Made by a program: the position numbers and the translations under genes | DNA from: a virus | IMG/VR virus record: IMGVR_UViG_3300012936_000173 | Location: 1 to 23,564 of that record | Direction: 5' to 3' (one strand) | DNA length: 23,564 nt | The notes under the pieces: model-generated | Database searches by the model: none | Told to the model about the DNA's origin: nothing | The model's input: only the letters and a program-made list of their open reading frames with translations | Shown: piece by piece, positions 1 to 7,285 of the stretch | Layout of the letters: each line of letters starts with the position of its first letter | How positions within the stretch are numbered: position 1 is the first letter of the stretch

Positions 1-223
1 CATCAAAGTAAAGAATGAAGATCACCTGTATCGTGACTCTGATACAGGTGCAATCATAAATACTGACAGATCGGCTTTTGAAAAGTACAAGAAGTCTAGA
101 AATAAGTTCCGTAACATGGAACATGAACTAGACTACGTGAAGAGTGAAATTAGCGAGATCAAATCCCTTTTACACCAATTAGTTAACGGCAATGGTACTC
201 AGAAACGTAGCAAAGACATTTAG
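1..223 (+). CDS. C-terminal part of a small cyanophage coiled-coil protein (5' end outside window)
   Basis: An open frame runs from nt 2 to a TAG stop at 221-223 and encodes about 73 residues; its start lies upstream of the window. The visible part opens with a turn-like stretch (HLYRDSDTGAIINTD). It continues into a charged, probably helical tail with heptad-like leucine/isoleucine spacing (EHELDYVKSEISEIKSLL), ending in a basic KRSKDI. Small proteins with a 'RD..TGAIIN.D...YE.Y' start and a coiled-coil end are familiar from T4-like marine phages, but I know no assigned function. It overlaps the next gene by 32 nt, so the two are probably translationally coupled. The reading frame is well supported; the role is not. 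Confidence 0.7.
   Translation, partial: IKVKNEDHLYRDSDTGAIINTDRSAFEKYKKSRNKFRNMEHELDYVKSEISEIKSLLHQLVNGNGTQKRSKDI
55..62 (+). promoter_or_regulatory. Weak candidate late promoter (CATAAATA) inside the first gene
   Basis: CATAAATA fits the T4-type late promoter pattern NATAAATA and lies 129 nt upstream of the ATG at 192. It is inside coding sequence, where a few chance matches are expected over the window, so it is only a candidate. Confidence 0.25.
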
Positions 224-1745
224 TCTAGAAGAGCAAAGAGAAGAAATTAACGAAATTGCAGTAGATCTTGATGCTGTAAATACTACGTTGACGAACTGGA
301 ATGCTGCAAATTGGGATACTGCATATAGTTGGGGTGATCATAGTTTATCGGGATATGCAACACAGACCTTTGTCAACACTGCACTAACTAATCTAAACAA
401 TTGGGATACTGCATATGGTTGGGGTGATCATGGTACTGCTGGTTATCTTGTAGCAACTTCTGCAAGTTATAACAATACCGACTGGGATACAGCGTATGGT
501 TGGGGAGATCATGCACAGGGTGGGTATTTAACTGCATATCAAACTGATGCACAAATTAAGTCTTCATACGAAGCAAACGCAGATACCAATGCCTTTACTG
601 ACGCACTTCAAACCAAACTAAACGGTATTGAAACTAGTGCTACTGCAGATCAAACTGGTGCTGAAATTAAGACAGCGTATGAGGGAGAAGCAGATACTAA
701 TGCATTTACTGACGCACTTCAAACCAAACTAAACGGTATTGCAGATGGTGCAGAAGTAAATCAATCTCCTGGTGGTACATATTCGGGTGCTGGAACTGCA
801 CTGGATCCTGCTATCGGATCTATTCAGTTTAAGAACACTGGAAATACTTTTGGTGGAGATTCGTTATTTACTTACGACAATACAAACAACAAACTTTCTG
901 TTGGTATAAGTAGTGGCAATTCAGCACTAAATGTAGTTAGAACAGGAACGACTTCTGTAGATACTGCATACTTTTATGCTTCAACCAACGGAGCTGATAA
1001 CAGATTTTCTATTAACACTGTAGCAAATCAAGGTGGAAATCCATTTATCAGGTTTGATTCTGGTGGATCAAATATGGTTATTGGTCAGCGTTGGGTTGGC
1101 ACAACAAATAATAAACTAGTCCTTGGTACTGGAGAGACCCCAGATGCCGTTCAGGGTCTTAGTATTGATGGTAATGGTAATGGCATCTATGGTAATGGTC
1201 ATCAATCCAGTTCGCTGGCAGTTGATGCTGATTCAAATAGAGGACTCAATTTTTCTACTGGTGGAAGAATTTATTGCAAGACAGATGATCACTGGGACTT
1301 CAACCTAGTCGGTGGTGGTTTGATGATGAGATTCCGAAATGGAAATGATAATGGTAGTGGTGCCACTCAAACTCCTGTCGGAAATATTACTATTCAAACA
1401 AATTCTGTTGACTTTAACACAACTCAATCAGATAGTAGATTAAAGAAAAACATTGAATCTTGGTCAGAAGAAGTCTTACAACACTTCAAGACATTACAAC
1501 CTAAGAAATTCCATTTTAATTGGCAGTCTGATGAAGAATCATTAGAGACAGGATACATTGCTCAAGATTTGGTAGACACTTTCCCAGAAGCATATCCATT
1601 GTGTAAGACAGAAGTTGATGGTGAAGAAGTGGATAGATATTCCTTCAACCCTTCTGGCATGGTTAAGTATCTAATGAAAGCACTTCAAGAAGAGATCGCA
1701 AAACGCGAAGCACTTGAAGCAAGATTAGATGCTGCTGGTCTATGA
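192..1745 (+). CDS. Tail fibre protein with C-terminal S74 intramolecular chaperone
   Basis: A 517-residue trimeric-fibre-type protein. Residues 9-30 hold a conserved-looking N-terminal motif (TFSLEEQREEINEIAVDL), probably the virion-docking end. Residues 40-107 contain three copies of (N/D)WDTAY.WGDH. Residues about 118-185 contain two copies of a 37-residue DTNAFTDALQTKLNGI unit. The middle is glycine/asparagine-rich beta sequence. Residues 413-517 are a peptidase-S74/endosialidase-type chaperone: SDSRLKKNI carries the Ser413...Lys418 dyad, followed by a GYIAQDL motif and a C-terminal helix. In this family the domain helps the stem trimerise and then cleaves itself off just before the serine. 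That would leave a mature fibre of about 412 residues. The ATG at 192 overlaps the upstream gene by 32 nt; I keep it because the docking motif follows directly. The chaperone call is strong; the exact fibre identity is not known. Confidence 0.85.
   Translation: MVLRNVAKTFSLEEQREEINEIAVDLDAVNTTLTNWNAANWDTAYSWGDHSLSGYATQTFVNTALTNLNNWDTAYGWGDHGTAGYLVATSASYNNTDWDTAYGWGDHAQGGYLTAYQTDAQIKSSYEANADTNAFTDALQTKLNGIETSATADQTGAEIKTAYEGEADTNAFTDALQTKLNGIADGAEVNQSPGGTYSGAGTALDPAIGSIQFKNTGNTFGGDSLFTYDNTNNKLSVGISSGNSALNVVRTGTTSVDTAYFYASTNGADNRFSINTVANQGGNPFIRFDSGGSNMVIGQRWVGTTNNKLVLGTGETPDAVQGLSIDGNGNGIYGNGHQSSSLAVDADSNRGLNFSTGGRIYCKTDDHWDFNLVGGGLMMRFRNGNDNGSGATQTPVGNITIQTNSVDFNTTQSDSRLKKNIESWSEEVLQHFKTLQPKKFHFNWQSDEESLETGYIAQDLVDTFPEAYPLCKTEVDGEEVDRYSFNPSGMVKYLMKALQEEIAKREALEARLDAAGL
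309..512 (+). repeat. Three coding repeats of the WDTAY.WGDH unit
   Basis: Copies lie at 309-341, 399-431 and 480-512 (33 nt each, spaced 90 and 81 nt). The first two differ at one visible base. They encode aromatic-rich turns in the fibre's N-terminal shaft. Confidence 0.85.
579..740 (+). repeat. Two 51-nt direct repeats encoding ADTNAFTDALQTKLNGI
   Basis: 579-629 and 690-740 match at 49 of 51 positions, with a period of 111 nt (37 residues). The near-identity suggests recent duplication or gene conversion within the fibre gene. Confidence 0.85.
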
Positions 1746-1751
1746 TAAATA
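1744..1751 (+). promoter_or_regulatory. Late promoter element GATAAATA
   Basis: A perfect NATAAATA match spans the stop codon of the S74 fibre gene and lies 23 nt before the ATG at 1775. This spacing fits a T4-type late promoter with a short leader. Confidence 0.6.
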
Positions 1752-1774
1752 GTACGTCATCATGATTGATAATT

Positions 1775-1993
1775 ATGGATCCTTCCGCGCTAAAAATTGA
1801 GTTTGAAAAGCAACTCAAAGATTCTGAAACTAAGATTGCTCAAGCAGAAGAGCAACTTGCAAAATTGAAAGAATATAGACTGAAACTACAAGGAGGTATG
1901 GAGACTCTAGATCTTCTCTCCCCAAAGACCGAGGAGCAGGTAGAGACATCGGATGGTCCCCCAGAACCTACGACACCTGCAACTGAAGACTGA
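1775..1993 (+). CDS. Small acidic coiled-coil protein of unknown function
   Basis: A 72-residue protein beginning MDPSALKIEFEKQL. Residues 6-39 form a convincing amphipathic helix or coiled coil (KDSETKIAQAEEQLAKLKEY). Residues 40 onward are a disordered, Pro/Thr/Glu-rich acidic tail (DGPPEPTTPATED). An in-frame TTG at 1766 would add three residues. I prefer the ATG at 1775 because it sits at normal distance from the late promoter at 1744-1751 and no Shine-Dalgarno supports the TTG. It lies alone between a promoter and a terminator, so it can be a single-gene transcript. Its size and coiled coil would suit a scaffold, connector or fibre-assembly helper, but that is inference. Confidence 0.7.
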   Translation: MDPSALKIEFEKQLKDSETKIAQAEEQLAKLKEYRLKLQGGMETLDLLSPKTEEQVETSDGPPEPTTPATED

Positions 1994-1999
1994 AACCCT

Positions 2000-2029
2000 A
2001 CCCTCTCTAAATAGTAGAGAGGGTTTTTT
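2000..2029 (+). terminator. Intrinsic terminator with late-promoter-like loop
   Basis: A 9-bp perfect stem (ACCCTCTCT at 2000-2008 with AGAGAGGGT at 2016-2024) encloses a 7-nt loop, AAATAGT. A run of six T follows at 2024-2029. It begins 7 nt after the stop codon of the small coiled-coil gene. Confidence 0.85.
2006..2013 (+). promoter_or_regulatory. Possible late promoter (TCTAAATA) inside the terminator hairpin
   Basis: The octamer differs from TATAAATA at one base and covers the inner left arm and loop of the hairpin at 2000-2024. The next ATG is at 2039, a plausible leader length for initiation near 2019. It is weaker than the other boundary elements because of the mismatch. Confidence 0.4.
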
Positions 2030-2038
2030 AATAGGCAC

Positions 2039-2602
2039 ATGGCAGGGACGAATTTAAAGTTTGTTGATCCGTCAAATACTATTGAATTTCAGAGGCAAGT
2101 AATTAATGACATTGCGTCTGATATTCATGGTGCATATACGGGAACAGCAGACTTAAACGTAGCAAGAATTCAGATTGCTGGTGCAGACATTGGTGTTGTC
2201 TCTGACCAAATTGATAAAATCATCTTCTTCTATTATGGAGGATTTACTTCAGATAGAACAGTATCTTCACCTAATAAGTTTGCTGAAGTCTTTACTCATG
2301 TAGATGCAACGGTAGATATTGACGACACAGTAACGGTTGACGTTGATGATAGTTGTGTATTGTCTTTGACTGATACTGTAGATTATCAATTCTTTTCAAA
2401 CAATACAGAAAAAACAAACCTTCCTAAGTTAAACGATTTTGCGGATAACGTAAGAACTTCTTTTATCCAGGACGCTGAGTTATCTGGAGATAAAAAAGTA
2501 GGATACATTGTTCTTCCTGCAGCATATGAGGAAGATGTGCCCATTGATATTGAAGATACTGTAACGGTTTCCATTGGAGACCAAGCGGTACTCATTGTAT
2601 AA
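2039..2602 (+). CDS. Putative virion structural protein sharing a docking-like N-terminus with the S74 fibre
   Basis: A 187-residue protein of unknown family. Residues 12-33 (TIEFQRQVINDIASDIHGAY) resemble residues 9-30 of the upstream fibre (E..R..IN.IA.D). This suggests a common attachment element. The rest is acidic and beta-rich. A short DI(D/E)DTVTV unit occurs twice, at residues about 93-108 and 170-185, so two related beta modules are likely. No signal peptide, membrane segment or catalytic motif is seen. The gene lies between a terminator/promoter composite upstream and a perfect late promoter overlapping its own stop codon. A structural role is inferred from the motif and location only. 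Confidence 0.65.
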   Translation: MAGTNLKFVDPSNTIEFQRQVINDIASDIHGAYTGTADLNVARIQIAGADIGVVSDQIDKIIFFYYGGFTSDRTVSSPNKFAEVFTHVDATVDIDDTVTVDVDDSCVLSLTDTVDYQFFSNNTEKTNLPKLNDFADNVRTSFIQDAELSGDKKVGYIVLPAAYEEDVPIDIEDTVTVSIGDQAVLIV

Positions 2603-2605
2603 ATA
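2598..2605 (+). promoter_or_regulatory. Late promoter element TATAAATA
   Basis: A perfect consensus octamer overlaps the TAA stop codon of the 187-residue gene. It lies 38 nt before the ATG at 2644, implying a leader of about 30 nt for the beta-helix fibre gene. Confidence 0.75.
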
Positions 2606-2643
2606 ACTCAGAACAAGTATTGCCATCTACGGAATAGAACAGC

Positions 2644-5226
2644 ATGTCCACATTAAGAGTAGACAATATTAAGTCGCGTACTGGAACGACAGTCACAATT
2701 CCAGATTCACAAAGTCTTGCAGTTACTGGAGGATTGACCGTTAGTGGTGCATCTACTTACAACGCTGGTGCAACACTCAGTCTTCAAGGCACAAACATTA
2801 ACACGGGTGTTCGTGGCGATGTCCTCTATTACGATGCAAATGGAGCGATTGCAAAACTAAACATCGGTCCTGCTGGTGCAGTTCTTCAGTCGGATGGAAC
2901 GGACGTTACGTGGGGTGCTATTGGTGGTGCAACGAACGTTTATTACGTTGCTACTAACGGTACTGATGCTGTAGGTCGTGGTGGATCTATTGATACTGCT
3001 TTTAAAACGGTAAAGTATGCTTGTGCTAACATTGGTACGCCAACCATTTCTTCTCCTGCTGTAATCTTTGTAAAAGCAGGTACTTACGAAGAAATTCAAT
3101 TGCCAATTGTTGTTCCTCAATTCACTACAATTGTTGGTGACAATCTTCGTGCTACAATTATCAAACCAGGAACTGGATTAGATTCATCTGGTTCTGTTCT
3201 TAATGTTCGTTCTACTTTATTCCGTTTAAGTAATGGAACTATTCTTCAAGACATGGTTCTTGATGGAATGGAAGGTTATACTCCAGGAAGTCCAGCATAT
3301 GATCCAGAAAGTGCTACTCTTGGCGGTATTTATTTTGCATTAAACTCACAAAGTCCAATTGTTGACAAATCACCGTACATCTATAATGTAACTTCATTTG
3401 GTGCTGGTGCTACTGGTGCTTATATTGACGGTGGTCTTCATAATACTGGCAACCGCAGTATGCTGTTCCATACATATACTGCTATCCACAGTGACGGTCT
3501 TGGTATTTGGGCAGATTCCAATTCAAACGCAGAAATTATTTCTGGATTCACCTACTATAACCAAATTGGATTTGCTGCAACTGGTGGTTCTAAAATTAGA
3601 TCACTAAACTCATCCAACTCTTATGGTGAGTATGGTGTATATTCTGCTGGTTTTGACGCTTCAGAAACTCCAAATAGTGGTACTGTTTCTGGAACAATGC
3701 TTAACTATGTTGGTGTTCTTGCTTCAGACTTTACTCTCGGTGAGCAAATTACTGGAGGAACTTCTGGTGCAACTGCTTATGTTGCTAACGTACAAGCAGA
3801 ACCAAAAGTTATTTACATCGTAGGTAAGACTGGAACATTCCAAGCAAATGAGGTTATTACTGGCGGAACTTCTTCAGCGACTGCAACTCTTGAGGCATCA
3901 AACGTAGAAACGAATCAGTCTGGTAGAATCCTAATTACTACGTTCTCATCATCTGCAGATGCTGGAGACTCATTACAATTTGCAAACACCGATGGTAACG
4001 CATATCAGATTCAAACCGTAAGTTCTGTTACCGCTAACAGTGTTGCTTATCACATTCTTGTTTTCTCAACTTCTAGAGCAACTCCAGTTCCTGATGGAAC
4101 TACAGTTAACACAAGAAAAGAATTTAGTCTTATTAGATTAACTGGTCATGATTTCCTACAAGTTGGTACTGGAGATTCTACTACAACCAACTGGCCAGGA
4201 AATCCAACACAATCTCCTTCTCAAGCAGATCAAGTTGTTACTAATACCACAGACCCAGGTCGTGTTTATTACGTTGCAACCGATGAACTTGGTAACTTCT
4301 ATGTTGGAGATCAGTTCTCTGTTGATCAGGCAACAGGACAGGTTACTCTTGACGCATCAGCATTTAACCTAGCAGGTCTTGAATCATTAAGACTTGGTTC
4401 TCTTGGTGGTTTGATCGGTGCATCAGTAAACGAATTCTCAACTGATGGAACTTTATCACAGAACAGTGACTCTAAGGTTCCTACTCAGCAAGCAGTTAAA
4501 ACTTATGTTGATAATTTAGGCACAATTTCTGGTGATTTAACAGTTACAGGAGATCTAACTGTTCAAGGTTCAACAACTACAGTTCAAACTACTAACACAA
4601 CAATTTCTGATAAATTAATTGAACTTGCTACTGGAACTTCTGGTAGTCCATCAGGTGACGCTGGTCTTATTATTGAAAGAGGATCTAGTGATAACATCTT
4701 TATTGGATGGGATGAAAGTGATGACAAGATCAGATTTGCTACTGGTTCATTCACTGGTGGAGATACTGGAAACTTAACTTTAACCGATGCTCAAGTTAAG
4801 ATGGGCAACATTGAAGTTGACCGTCTCACAACTGGAGAAGTTATTGAGAGAGCAAATGTAAACGGTGGATTCCCATCTGGAACCGTAGATATTGACCTTG
4901 CCACTTATGCTGTAACTGTATATCAAGCAAATGTTGGTGCTAACTGGACTTTCAATATGAGAGGAAGTGGCAGCGAAACTCTAAATTCAATCATGGCAAA
5001 TGGAGATTCTCTTACTACTGCCATCGCTGTACCTAATGGTGGTACTGCATATTATGCAAATGGATTCCAGATTGATGGTACAAACACTGGTGTTACCGTA
5101 ATTTATTCTGGTGGATCTGCACCAACCTCAGGTAACGCTAACCATACTGATGTATATACATACACCATCGTTAAGACTGCAAATGCAACATTCACTGTAT
5201 TTGCATCACAGACCAAGTACGCTTGA
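2644..5226 (+). CDS. Beta-helix tail fibre protein
   Basis: An 860-residue fibre-type protein. Residues 1-30 hold a short N-terminal module (STLRVDNIKSRTG). Residues about 98-510 are a pectin-lyase-like right-handed beta-helix: it opens YYVATNGTDA, then has IFVKAGTYEE and VPQFTTIVGDNLRATIIKPG. A GE.ITGGTSGATA unit recurs near 360-420. Residues about 538-620 hold the conserved YYVATDELGNFYVG module and a trimerisation-type motif (NEFSTDGTLSQNSDSKVPTQ). Residues about 730-860 form a beta-sandwich tip ending VYTYTIVKTANATFTVFA, a tip type common in phage fibres. The helix and trimerisation modules are paralogous to those of the 1703-residue protein at 14709-19820, but this copy lacks its CBM-like repeats and S74-like end. 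The beta-helix may bind or cleave host-surface polysaccharide; no catalytic residues can be assigned. Confidence 0.8.
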   Translation: MSTLRVDNIKSRTGTTVTIPDSQSLAVTGGLTVSGASTYNAGATLSLQGTNINTGVRGDVLYYDANGAIAKLNIGPAGAVLQSDGTDVTWGAIGGATNVYYVATNGTDAVGRGGSIDTAFKTVKYACANIGTPTISSPAVIFVKAGTYEEIQLPIVVPQFTTIVGDNLRATIIKPGTGLDSSGSVLNVRSTLFRLSNGTILQDMVLDGMEGYTPGSPAYDPESATLGGIYFALNSQSPIVDKSPYIYNVTSFGAGATGAYIDGGLHNTGNRSMLFHTYTAIHSDGLGIWADSNSNAEIISGFTYYNQIGFAATGGSKIRSLNSSNSYGEYGVYSAGFDASETPNSGTVSGTMLNYVGVLASDFTLGEQITGGTSGATAYVANVQAEPKVIYIVGKTGTFQANEVITGGTSSATATLEASNVETNQSGRILITTFSSSADAGDSLQFANTDGNAYQIQTVSSVTANSVAYHILVFSTSRATPVPDGTTVNTRKEFSLIRLTGHDFLQVGTGDSTTTNWPGNPTQSPSQADQVVTNTTDPGRVYYVATDELGNFYVGDQFSVDQATGQVTLDASAFNLAGLESLRLGSLGGLIGASVNEFSTDGTLSQNSDSKVPTQQAVKTYVDNLGTISGDLTVTGDLTVQGSTTTVQTTNTTISDKLIELATGTSGSPSGDAGLIIERGSSDNIFIGWDESDDKIRFATGSFTGGDTGNLTLTDAQVKMGNIEVDRLTTGEVIERANVNGGFPSGTVDIDLATYAVTVYQANVGANWTFNMRGSGSETLNSIMANGDSLTTAIAVPNGGTAYYANGFQIDGTNTGVTVIYSGGSAPTSGNANHTDVYTYTIVKTANATFTVFASQTKYA

Positions 5227-5247
5227 TAATATACAGAGGAGTAAACA

Positions 5248-6162
5248 ATGCCAATTGTAGGAACTTTTGCAGGAGGATCCACTAGAGGATTTGGTGGAAT
5301 TGGAGGTGGTGGTGGCGGTGCCATCCTAGGAACTACTTCAGACAATCCTGCTGGAAGCGTCGGTGCTTTGTGGAATGAAGGTATCCGTGATAACGGTCAC
5401 TATTGGATTAAAGCAGGAAATGAAAACGCAAGACAATTTTATTGTGTTTTAGATGCTCAGTTTGGTGGTGGCGGTGGTTGGATGATTATTGCAAACAATG
5501 CAGCAGATACTGTTATTACAACAGGACATATTCCAAGACCAACATCATTTTCATCTCATGTTGGCGGTGAGGGAGGAGTAACAGAAACTGGTCTAGTTCC
5601 TCAATATTCATTTAGTCAAGACATGACAAATATTCCATTTAGGAAATTTTTTCATGTAGTTTACAATAATCAATCAATGTCAACTCCATCAAATGATAAT
5701 TGGTTGTCTCCTCTTGGATATTATGGTGGAACATTTAATTCAGATAAAACTATTCCCCAAAATTCAGCTTGGTCGCATGGATTTGATTCAAGTGGCACAC
5801 CAGTTCTTAGTTTCAATGGATCTAACTTGAACAGAAGGGCAGGTTATGGAACTGGAACCAGCGGCGGCGATCATGGTTGTTCTGGTGTAGGTGTTTGGAA
5901 TGATAATGGTGGTCCAAATCCTAGAATTGTTGGTTCTGGTGGTAACCATTACCCTGTTTATTGCGGTGTATGGTCTTATAGTACTAGTGGTGGAGCAACT
6001 GCATATTCATGGACCGATTATAGCACAAGCACAACTGGTGCTTATCAAGGCGTAGGTTTTGACGACTGGCAAGATGGAACTGGTATGGGAGATAGTTGGG
6101 CTATTGAAGGAGTAGGAACCAACGCTTATAGAGGATATCCTTCATACATTATGGTTCAATAA
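5248..6162 (+). CDS. Glycine-rich fibre/adhesin with fibrinogen- or intelectin-like signature
   Basis: A 304-residue protein. Residues 1-25 are a glycine-rich lead-in (GGIGGGGGGA) that may serve as a linker or docking strand. Residues 49-80 carry DNGHYWIK, then FYC (Cys66), then GGGGGWMII. That order resembles the 'dG.Y.I..... .YC.....GGGWT.I' start of fibrinogen-like/intelectin-like recognition domains. Further cysteines are at about 211 and 239. The C-terminus (SWAIEGVGTNAYRGYPSYIM) also resembles the end of such lectin-like folds. A GAGGAG Shine-Dalgarno (5236-5241) precedes the ATG by 6 nt. The gene directly follows the beta-helix fibre and probably shares its transcript, so it may form a receptor-binding tip. 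The fold assignment is motif-level inference; the structural/adhesin nature is likely. Confidence 0.65.
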   Translation: MPIVGTFAGGSTRGFGGIGGGGGGAILGTTSDNPAGSVGALWNEGIRDNGHYWIKAGNENARQFYCVLDAQFGGGGGWMIIANNAADTVITTGHIPRPTSFSSHVGGEGGVTETGLVPQYSFSQDMTNIPFRKFFHVVYNNQSMSTPSNDNWLSPLGYYGGTFNSDKTIPQNSAWSHGFDSSGTPVLSFNGSNLNRRAGYGTGTSGGDHGCSGVGVWNDNGGPNPRIVGSGGNHYPVYCGVWSYSTSGGATAYSWTDYSTSTTGAYQGVGFDDWQDGTGMGDSWAIEGVGTNAYRGYPSYIMVQ

Positions 6163-6172
6163 GGAGTAAACC

Positions 6173-6508
6173 ATGGCAGCAATTCCGTTAAATCTATTGC
6201 TGGAAAAAGGAACAGACTTTGATGCCACCTTTAATATCCAGAACGAAGACAATACTACTCCACTTAATTTAACGGGGTATACAGCAGCAGCAAAAATGCG
6301 TCGTAGTTACTATGCAACAACTGCGACAGATTTTACTGTAACTTTCGTTGATCGTTATAATGGTATCTTGAAGATTGGACTAACCAATTCAGAGACTGCT
6401 GGATTAGATCCAAGACGTTATGTTTATGACATCGTTTTGACATCACCTCAAAGTATTAAAACCAGAGTTATTGAAGGAGTTATTGAAGTAACACCAGGAG
6501 TAGTCTGA
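6173..6508 (+). CDS. Small beta-sandwich virion protein (BppU N-terminal-like)
   Basis: A 111-residue protein. It has alternating beta-strand character and a core GTDFDATFNIQNEDNTTPLNL-TGY-AAAKMRRS followed by L..SETAGL.PRRYVYDIVL. This is reminiscent of small Ig-like proteins placed on phage baseplates or fibres, such as the N-terminal part of baseplate upper proteins. The AAGGAG Shine-Dalgarno (6161-6166) overlaps the upstream stop codon, with 6 nt to the ATG. Its TGA stop shares one base with the next ATG at 6508, so the two genes are translationally coupled and their products may act together. The family link is by eye and tentative. Confidence 0.6.
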   Translation: MAAIPLNLLLEKGTDFDATFNIQNEDNTTPLNLTGYTAAAKMRRSYYATTATDFTVTFVDRYNGILKIGLTNSETAGLDPRRYVYDIVLTSPQSIKTRVIEGVIEVTPGVV

Positions 6509-7233
6509 TGCCTAACTATAATATTTCAGTTAAGTCATCAAACTACAATGTACTTTCTGAACCTCAACAGAAGTATAATGTAGGTGTTAACTATGAGATT
6601 CCAAGTAAATATCTTCAGTATGGTAATGAGATTCTCAACACCACAAACTGGGTATTTGATGGGACAACAACTGGTTATCCTCTGATTGATCAAACTGGAG
6701 ATGCATATACTCCAGTCAATGATCAACAGTTGATTGTTGCTATTAATGGACTTGTACAAGTTCCTGGTATTGATTACAGCACCAGTGGCACAAACTTAAT
6801 CTTCACTAATGCACCTGTTGCAGGTGATACAGTATATGTTGTAGGACTATCTACAACTGCAGACCTGACAAGAACGATCAACTTTGTTGTTGACTCTGGT
6901 TCTACTCAGATGTCTGCTGGTATCAAAGGTGAAATGACTCTTGACGTTACTGGAGAAATTCAATCTTGGACTGTAATCGGTGATCAAGATGGTCAGATTC
7001 AATTTGATATCAAGAAAGTAGACTTTGCAAACTTCCCCAACTTCTCATCTATTTGTGGTACTGAAAGACCACAATTAGGAGATATTAATACTGGAGCAGT
7101 TGCAAGAAAAAGCACAAACACGACAATTTCAAGTTGGAACAAGACTCTCAACGCGGGAGATATCATGCAATTTGAAGTTGTCTACGCTATAAATATACAG
7201 AGGTGTGTCGTTTCTATGAAACTCGCACTATAA
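6508..7233 (+). CDS. Putative virion structural/fibre protein
   Basis: A 241-residue protein. Residues 1-30 contain YNISVKSSNYNV and QQKYNVGVNYE, a short tandem beta motif. Residues about 74-112 hold a module seen in many phage fibres (INGLVQVPGIDY, then LIFTNAPVAGDTVYVVGL). The C-terminal half is a distinct beta domain ending MQFEVVYAINIQRC. The ATG shares a base with the upstream stop (TGATG), so translation depends on the 111-residue gene ahead. The final codons contain a perfect late promoter octamer (7188-7195), and a second lies just after the stop. Function beyond a structural role is not visible. Confidence 0.65.
   Translation: MPNYNISVKSSNYNVLSEPQQKYNVGVNYEIPSKYLQYGNEILNTTNWVFDGTTTGYPLIDQTGDAYTPVNDQQLIVAINGLVQVPGIDYSTSGTNLIFTNAPVAGDTVYVVGLSTTADLTRTINFVVDSGSTQMSAGIKGEMTLDVTGEIQSWTVIGDQDGQIQFDIKKVDFANFPNFSSICGTERPQLGDINTGAVARKSTNTTISSWNKTLNAGDIMQFEVVYAINIQRCVVSMKLAL
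7188..7195 (+). promoter_or_regulatory. Late promoter element TATAAATA within the gene end
   Basis: CTATAAATA occurs 38 nt before the stop codon of the 241-residue gene and 90 nt before the next start. It lies 44 nt upstream of a second perfect element, so the pair may act as tandem late promoters or one may be fortuitous. Confidence 0.45.
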
Positions 7234-7239
7234 TCTTTG

Positions 7240-7247
7240 TATAAATA
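7240..7247 (+). promoter_or_regulatory. Late promoter element TATAAATA
   Basis: A perfect consensus octamer in the 52-nt intergenic gap, 38 nt upstream of the ATG at 7286. This is the same spacing as the element before the 860-residue fibre gene. Confidence 0.75.
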
Positions 7248-7285
7248 ACATTATCATAGGTAAGAAACTCACGGAGAACATATAG

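Noticed and set aside
1766-1774. TTG start three codons upstream of the small coiled-coil gene
   Set aside because: There is no Shine-Dalgarno, and an ATG at 1775 lies at a suitable distance from the late promoter.
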